From Anoxynatronum sibiricum (GTDB lineage: Bacteria > Bacillota > Clostridia > Peptostreptococcales > Tindalliaceae), in contig NZ_JBCITM010000037.1 in NCBI RefSeq assembly GCF_039414295.1, positions 1-8,171 of the forward strand: a stretch of DNA of 8,171 nt. The letters run 5' to 3'. The notes under the pieces are model-generated. The model was not told the origin of the DNA. It saw only the letters and a program-made list of their open reading frames with translations, and did no database searches. Both the position numbers and the translations under genes were made by a program. This document shows positions 4,848 to 8,171 of the stretch, in pieces (positions within the stretch are counted from its first letter, which is position 1; each line of letters begins with the position of its first letter).

Positions 4848-6812
4848 TTATTCAATGTGAACTCCTAAATAATAGTGTTGCAGAATCTGCTGCCAGGAAT
4901 ATCCCGCTTCTGCCATCGCTTTTGCTCCATATTGACTCATCCCTACACCATGACCAAATCCTTTACCATAAAAAATAACTGATCCATTAGTTAGCTGTAT
5001 ATCGAAATAATGGCTTTTAAGACCAAATACCCATCGATTTTCCTGTCTAATGATTTCTTGAGTACCCTGACTACCCACAACAACCAACCTGCTGACACGT
5101 CCATTTTCAGTTGTCTCATCAATATACACACTTTCTACTTCACCTATATCCATTTGACTATTGCGCATTGCCTGTTCAAGCTCTGAATATGTCATGCTAA
5201 CTTCCCAGCTCGCATGAGTAGTATTGAGCGAATATGAATCTTCCACTCCTCTAGCATATGGAACAGCCTCACGCCACACATTTTCACTTGATTCAGTACG
5301 CCCTCCGCTATTGGAATGATAGTACGGAATTACCAGTTCTCCCTGGTAGGTCATCATTATTCCAGCGGTTTGATCGACTGCTTGATTGGTGCTTGATTGT
5401 TCACTGGCATATCCACCATATACCTGGGAATTAACCGTTGTACAAACGTCAAAACCCAAATCATGATACTTGCCAAGGTTCGCCATGGCAAAACCTCTGG
5501 CTGCAACAGCCTGTGCCTTGAGTGCTTCTAAACTCCAACTGTGTGGCATCTCGCGTGGTACAACACCGTACAGGTACTGTTCAATAGGCAATCGATTAAT
5601 GACCGTCAAGTTTTCGAATGGTTTTCGAATGGCAGTCACTGATCCGCGATATTTTGACTGACCTATTTGCACCAGTGACTGATCGGGAATATTCGATCCC
5701 GAAATAATGTGAAGCGGCGTCTCTGATGAATACACAATAATTGGATTTCCTGTGCTGTTATTGATTCGAACGCGCCTCGAGTCAGCGGCAACAACATGCC
5801 ACTTATCAGGGTCAAGTTCCATTATTTTGATATGCTGATCTGCATCTGATGCAGTGTGATAAGGGCCAAGATAAATATTCCATCCATGCCCGTCACGAGC
5901 GACTAACCCGGTTATTCCTGACAAACGCAACTCCTGCAAGAAATCCTGAGCCCTCTCCAATGTATGTATCCACCCATCAGTGCCAACATAATAATCATCA
6001 TCACGTTCCAACTGCAATTGATTCGTATCCTGGATCCTAATTTGTGGATTGAACCGATCACCTTCAAACTCACCAACGACAAATCCATCACCTGTTGTTA
6101 TCTGTACGCGAGACACAGCAGTTTCGCCAAAGCTAACGCCTACATCGATTAATTCTGGAATAGCTGATTTATCAAATGGTTGATGAAAAATGTAACTGTC
6201 TTCCGGATCCAGTTGAGTCGAGTGTCTGGTAACAGTTGTAAGTGTTTCCTGCTCATTAACATCTTGAGTTATTGCTGTTTCAGGTAAGAGCACAGGAAAC
6301 TCCAGGGAAGCAATGCGAGCTTGCTCGTTCCAACCCACAGCCCCATAGTTTTTCAATTGATTAAAAAAAATTGCTGTCTGTCCATCAATGTTAAACGAAG
6401 CAACTTCAACACCATCAAGATACGTTTTAATATCGGTAAATAACACTGGATAAATTCGCTTACCTGGTTCTATCTGTAACACTTCATAAGGTTTTCCAGT
6501 AATACTCAGTGCTAAGTTTCTATTCACATGAAGTGTTTTCTCCTGTTCATTCCAGGTAACGTTAAACCCATATGCCCGCAAATCTTCAACAATGATAGCT
6601 GTATATCCGTTAATATTGAGCGAAGGGATAGATTTATTGTCAATGGATGCCAGTATATCGGTGGAAAGAACTTCACCGATCTCTGTCCCCACTGTCATGG
6701 CGTGGCCTGCGGTAGTCATCAGCAGCATTGCAGTCAAAATGATTGCCATGCTGATAATCAATGTTGAAAAACTCTTTTCGGTTAAAAAACCTTTATTGTA
6801 AAATGCTCTCAT
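4848..6812 (-). CDS. Secreted SpoIID/LytB-family lytic transglycosylase with stalk-like repeats and SPOR-like segment
   Basis: SpoIID-type enzymes cleave peptidoglycan glycan strands lacking stem peptides. This 654-residue protein has a signal peptide (hydrophobic 15-33, likely cleavage after GHA at 36-38) and two related copper-amine-oxidase-N-like repeats (about 49-98 and 123-172, each with a DG/NG-type loop and a GW or TWNEQ ending). A SPOR-like segment (about 274-345) may bind denuded glycan. The SpoIID domain (about 355-654) shows YLYGVVPREMP (413-423) with the likely catalytic Glu421, ALKAQAVAAR (430-439), SQVYGGY (462-468), YYHSNSGGRTESSENVW (497-513) and GKGFGHGVGMSQYGA (616-630). An open frame reaches 6917, but ATG at 6812 is chosen because a G-rich Shine-Dalgarno sequence and a promoter lie just upstream. 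It is much longer than classical SpoIID (about 340 residues). The sigma-A-like promoter and extra domains suggest a vegetative or surface wall-remodelling role rather than the engulfment enzyme itself; this is inference. Confidence 0.92.
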   Translation of the reverse strand: MRAFYNKGFLTEKSFSTLIISMAIILTAMLLMTTAGHAMTVGTEIGEVLSTDILASIDNKSIPSLNINGYTAIIVEDLRAYGFNVTWNEQEKTLHVNRNLALSITGKPYEVLQIEPGKRIYPVLFTDIKTYLDGVEVASFNIDGQTAIFFNQLKNYGAVGWNEQARIASLEFPVLLPETAITQDVNEQETLTTVTRHSTQLDPEDSYIFHQPFDKSAIPELIDVGVSFGETAVSRVQITTGDGFVVGEFEGDRFNPQIRIQDTNQLQLERDDDYYVGTDGWIHTLERAQDFLQELRLSGITGLVARDGHGWNIYLGPYHTASDADQHIKIMELDPDKWHVVAADSRRVRINNSTGNPIIVYSSETPLHIISGSNIPDQSLVQIGQSKYRGSVTAIRKPFENLTVINRLPIEQYLYGVVPREMPHSWSLEALKAQAVAARGFAMANLGKYHDLGFDVCTTVNSQVYGGYASEQSSTNQAVDQTAGIMMTYQGELVIPYYHSNSGGRTESSENVWREAVPYARGVEDSYSLNTTHASWEVSMTYSELEQAMRNSQMDIGEVESVYIDETTENGRVSRLVVVGSQGTQEIIRQENRWVFGLKSHYFDIQLTNGSVIFYGKGFGHGVGMSQYGAKAMAEAGYSWQQILQHYYLGVHIE

Positions 6813-6819
6813 GGCATAT

Positions 6820-6831
6820 CCCCTCCCCTTT
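6820..6831 (-). promoter_or_regulatory. Ribosome binding site fixing the SpoIID-family gene start
   Basis: The purine run AAGGGGAGGGG ends about seven bases before the ATG at 6812. It lies inside the longer open frame, so it argues against the upstream Met codons and for the start that leaves a normal signal peptide. Confidence 0.7.
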
Positions 6832-6843
6832 GAAACTACATTC

Positions 6844-6872
6844 ATTTTACATAATATGACTGTTTTAGTAAA
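6844..6872 (-). promoter_or_regulatory. Sigma-A-type promoter of the SpoIID-family gene
   Basis: TTTACT (6872-6867) and TAAAAT (6849-6844) are separated by exactly 17 bases on the minus strand. Transcription would begin near 6837, only about 25 bases before the ATG at 6812, which again rules out starts further upstream. Confidence 0.65.
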
Positions 6873-7025
6873 GCGGAATGAGTGATATGTTATGTAGTTG
6901 TAAGAATCAAGGCACATTACTCACACCAAACCATGGTGTTGTTCTGATATCCCCGAAAAACATGATCACCACGCCATAAGCTTCCAACAGTAATTATTTT
7001 CGATCAGGTGACTACTCTATATATA

Positions 7026-7064
7026 CAAAAAAGGTCCGAACGCTTAATTAGCGTTTAGACCTTT
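7026..7064 (-). terminator. Rho-independent terminator of the rRNA-tRNA operon
   Basis: On the minus strand a 14-bp stem (7064-7051 with 7043-7030, one A-C mismatch and one G-U pair) with a seven-base loop runs into six T. It begins eight bases after the CCA end of tRNA-Arg and closes the tRNA array. Confidence 0.88.
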
Positions 7065-7072
7065 GCACTTTC

Positions 7073-7149
7073 TGGTGCGCCCAGAGAGATTCGAACTCCC
7101 GACCTCTTGATTCGTAGTCAAGCACTCTATCCAGCTGAGCTATGAGCGC
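7073..7149 (-). tRNA. tRNA-Arg (anticodon ACG)
   Basis: A complete 77-base cloverleaf with 3' CCA encoded. The acceptor stem GCGCTCA/TGGGCGC pairs with one G-U. The anticodon loop CTACGAA gives ACG, whose first base is normally deaminated to inosine by TadA to read CGU, CGC and CGA. Last tRNA of the array, next to the terminator; T is at position 8. Confidence 0.97.
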
Positions 7150-7155
7150 ACGATG

Positions 7156-7229
<74 letters not shown>

Positions 7230-7241
7230 TTATAATAAATC

Positions 7242-7317
7242 TGGTGACCCATCCGCGACTCGAACGCGGGACACCCTGATTAAAAGTCAGGTGCTCTACC
7301 GACTGAGCTAATGGGTC
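7242..7317 (-). tRNA. tRNA-Lys (anticodon TTT)
   Basis: A complete 76-base cloverleaf with CCA encoded. Acceptor GACCCAT/ATGGGTC is perfect and the anticodon loop is CTTTTAA in stem CCTGA/TCAGG. It reads AAA and AAG. Confidence 0.97.
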
Positions 7318-7324
7318 AAATCAC

Positions 7325-7399
7325 TGGAGCGGAAGACGGGAATCGAACCCGCGACCCTCGCCTTGGCAAGGCGATGCTCTACCGCTGAGCCACTTCCGC
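7325..7399 (-). tRNA. tRNA-Gly (anticodon GCC)
   Basis: A complete 75-base cloverleaf with CCA encoded. Acceptor GCGGAAG/CTTCCGC is perfect, anticodon loop TTGCCAA, discriminator U73. It reads GGC and GGU. Confidence 0.97.
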
Positions 7400-7413
7400 A
7401 TAGCAATAAAATA

Positions 7414-7496
7414 TGGTGCGGGTGGAGGGACTTGAACCCCCACGGTCGCCCGCTAGATCCTAAGTCTAGTGCGTCTGCCAATTCCGCCACACCCGC
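7414..7496 (-). tRNA. tRNA-Leu (anticodon TAG)
   Basis: An 83-base class II tRNA with the long variable arm of tRNA-Leu and CCA encoded. Acceptor GCGGGTG/CACCCGC is perfect; anticodon loop CTTAGGA in stem CTAGA/TCTAG. It reads CUN codons. Confidence 0.97.
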
Positions 7497-7509
7497 AACA
7501 ATATAAAGA

Positions 7510-7586
7510 TGGCGACCCGGAAGGGACTCGAACCCTCGACCTCCAGCGTGACAGGCTGGCATTCTAACCAACTGAACTACCGGGCC
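7510..7586 (-). tRNA. tRNA-Asp (anticodon GTC)
   Basis: A complete 77-base cloverleaf with CCA encoded. Acceptor GGCCCGG/CCGGGTC has one G-U, discriminator G73 as expected for Asp, anticodon loop CTGTCAC. Confidence 0.97.
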
Positions 7587-7592
7587 GGATAT

Positions 7593-7668
7593 TGGTGGGA
7601 GCAACAGGGCTCGAACCTGTGACCCCCTGCTTGTAAGGCAGGTGCTCTCCCAGCTGAGCTATGCTCCC
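7593..7668 (-). tRNA. tRNA-Val (anticodon TAC)
   Basis: A complete 76-base cloverleaf with CCA encoded. Acceptor GGGAGCA/TGCTCCC is perfect, anticodon loop CTTACAA in stem CCTGC/GCAGG. It is four bases from tRNA-Glu, the tightest spacing in the array. Confidence 0.97.
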
Positions 7669-7672
7669 ACAT

Positions 7673-7747
7673 TGGTGACCCCTAGGGGAATCGAACCCCT
7701 GTTACCGCCGTGAAAGGGCGGTGTCTTAACCGCTTGACCAAGGGGCC
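7673..7747 (-). tRNA. tRNA-Glu (anticodon TTC)
   Basis: A complete 75-base cloverleaf with CCA encoded. Acceptor GGCCCCT/AGGGGTC has one G-U; anticodon loop CTTTCAC in stem CCGCC/GGCGG. Confidence 0.97.
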
Positions 7748-7755
7748 TGGTTAAT

Positions 7756-7832
7756 TGGTAGCGGCAACAGGAATCGAACCTGTGACCTTTCGGGTATGAA
7801 CCGAACGCTCTAGCCGGCTGAGCTATGCCGCC
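7756..7832 (-). tRNA. Elongator tRNA-Met (anticodon CAT)
   Basis: A complete 77-base cloverleaf with CCA encoded and loop TTCATAC. The first acceptor pair is G-U (GGCGGCA/TGCCGCT), and the initiator hallmarks (unpaired 1-72, three G-C pairs under the anticodon) are absent. The sequence resembles Bacillus elongator tRNA-Met rather than the CAU tRNA-Ile that becomes lysidine-modified, although that distinction needs comparison. Confidence 0.9.
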
Positions 7833-7844
7833 ATATTAAAACAA

Positions 7845-7920
7845 TGGTTGCGGGGACAGGATTCGAACCTGCGGCCTCCGGGTTATGAGCCCGACGAGCT
7901 TCCAGCTGCTCCACCCCGCG
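7845..7920 (-). tRNA. Initiator tRNA-fMet (anticodon CAT)
   Basis: A complete 76-base tRNA with CCA encoded. It shows both initiator hallmarks: a C1-A72 mismatch at the acceptor end (CGCGGGG/CCCCGCA) and three consecutive G-C pairs at the base of the anticodon stem (GGG/CCC). The D loop, AGCTGGAA, is one base shorter than in the Bacillus initiator. Confidence 0.97.
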
Positions 7921-7951
7921 TCGTCAATTAATGCATCTTATGCTAAAATCC

Positions 7952-8040
7952 TGGTGCCGAAGACCGGAATCGAACCGGTACGATCTTGAAGGATCGCAGG
8001 ATTTTAAGTCCTGTGCGTCTGCCAGTTCCGCCACTTCGGC
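7952..8040 (-). tRNA. tRNA-Leu (anticodon TAA)
   Basis: An 89-base class II tRNA with CCA encoded and a long variable arm in which GATC pairs with GATC. Acceptor GCCGAAG/CTTCGGC is perfect; anticodon loop CTTAAAA. It reads UUA and UUG. The 31-base gap before the initiator tRNA is the longest spacer in the array and holds no clear signal. Confidence 0.97.
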
Positions 8041-8045
8041 ATGAT

Positions 8046-8120
8046 TGGCTCCAGAGAGAGGACTCGAACCTCCAACCTACCGGTTAACAGCCGGGTGCTC
8101 CACCATTGAGCTACTCTGGA
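8046..8120 (-). tRNA. tRNA-Asn (anticodon GTT)
   Basis: A complete 75-base cloverleaf with CCA encoded. Acceptor TCCAGAG/CTCTGGA is perfect, discriminator G73, anticodon loop CTGTTAA. The first anticodon-stem pair (27-43) is a C-U mismatch. It is the first tRNA after the 5S gene. Confidence 0.96.
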
Positions 8121-8143
8121 ATGTTAGGGTATTTAGAAGGTAA

Positions 8144-8171
8144 GGAGTCGCAGCGACCTACTCTCCCAGGA
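8144..8171 (-). rRNA. rrf: 5S ribosomal RNA, 3' end (partial)
   Basis: The minus strand reads CTGGGAGAGTAGGTCGCTGC near the edge, the conserved 3' part of Firmicute 5S rRNA (helix IV return strand and loop A side). The rest of the gene lies beyond the right edge. The 3' end at about 8144 is an estimate, since the pairing 5' end is not visible. It is followed after about 23 bases by tRNA-Asn, so the array is part of an rRNA operon. Confidence 0.9.

Noticed and set aside
6813..6917. N-terminal extension of the SpoIID-family protein to an ATG at 6917
   Set aside because: It would include the promoter and ribosome binding site and bury the signal peptide behind 35 unlikely residues.
6813..7029. 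Riboswitch or T-box leader before the SpoIID-family gene
   Set aside because: The predicted leader is only about 25 bases and no conserved riboswitch or T-box motif is visible.
7308..7604. 98-codon minus-strand frame across the tRNA array
   Set aside because: It is composed of tRNA-Gly, tRNA-Leu and tRNA-Asp sequence read as protein; these genes fully explain the stretch.
7921..7951. Internal promoter in the 31-base gap between tRNA-Leu and tRNA-fMet
   Set aside because: No -35/-10 pair at proper spacing is present; only a 4-bp hairpin can form.

Overview
The window looks like chromosomal DNA of a low-to-moderate GC, endospore-lineage Firmicute, most likely a clostridium-type anaerobe. Supporting signs are strong AGGAGG-type ribosome binding sites, promoters resembling sigma-A sites, a SpoIID/LytB-family wall enzyme, an S-layer-homology (SLH) surface protein, a ThiI without a rhodanese domain next to a cysteine desulfurase, and a large tRNA array behind an rRNA operon with CCA encoded in every tRNA. 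The genus cannot be fixed from the sequence alone. Every gene I can support is on the minus strand, so transcription runs from right to left.

Right end (about 7026-8171): the 3' end of a 5S rRNA gene enters from the right edge. It is followed by twelve closely packed tRNA genes in the transcription order Asn-GTT, Leu-TAA, initiator fMet-CAT, elongator Met-CAT, Glu-TTC, Val-TAC, Asp-GTC, Leu-TAG, Gly-GCC, Lys-TTT, Cys-GCA and Arg-ACG. A rho-independent terminator closes the array. This is the distal end of an rrn operon.

Middle (about 3165-6872): there are two exported cell-envelope proteins, each likely its own transcription unit. The first is a 654-residue secreted protein with two copper-amine-oxidase-N-like (stalk-type) repeats, a SPOR-like segment and a C-terminal SpoIID/LytB lytic transglycosylase domain; it has a good promoter at 6844-6872. 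The second is a 466-residue protein with a signal peptide, three SLH repeats (the middle one diverged) and a helical C-terminal part that I cannot assign. Hairpins follow both genes.

Left (1-3165): a compact operon encodes a NifS/IscS-type cysteine desulfurase, ThiI and MoaC. A clear sigma-A-type promoter abuts the hairpin of the preceding SLH gene, and a U-tract terminator lies beyond moaC. The desulfurase supplies persulfide sulfur to ThiI for 4-thiouridine at tRNA position 8; all twelve tRNAs in this window have T at that position. MoaC acts in molybdenum cofactor synthesis. Beyond the terminator, another minus-strand gene appears to begin and run off the left edge, with a hairpin that could mask its ribosome binding site.

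I see no mobile element, CRISPR array, prophage or defence system. The window is mostly ordinary housekeeping and envelope DNA. The points most worth a second look are the possible translational switch at the left edge, the sulfur-transfer/MoaC operon with its overlapping desulfurase-ThiI junction, and the two multidomain envelope proteins.
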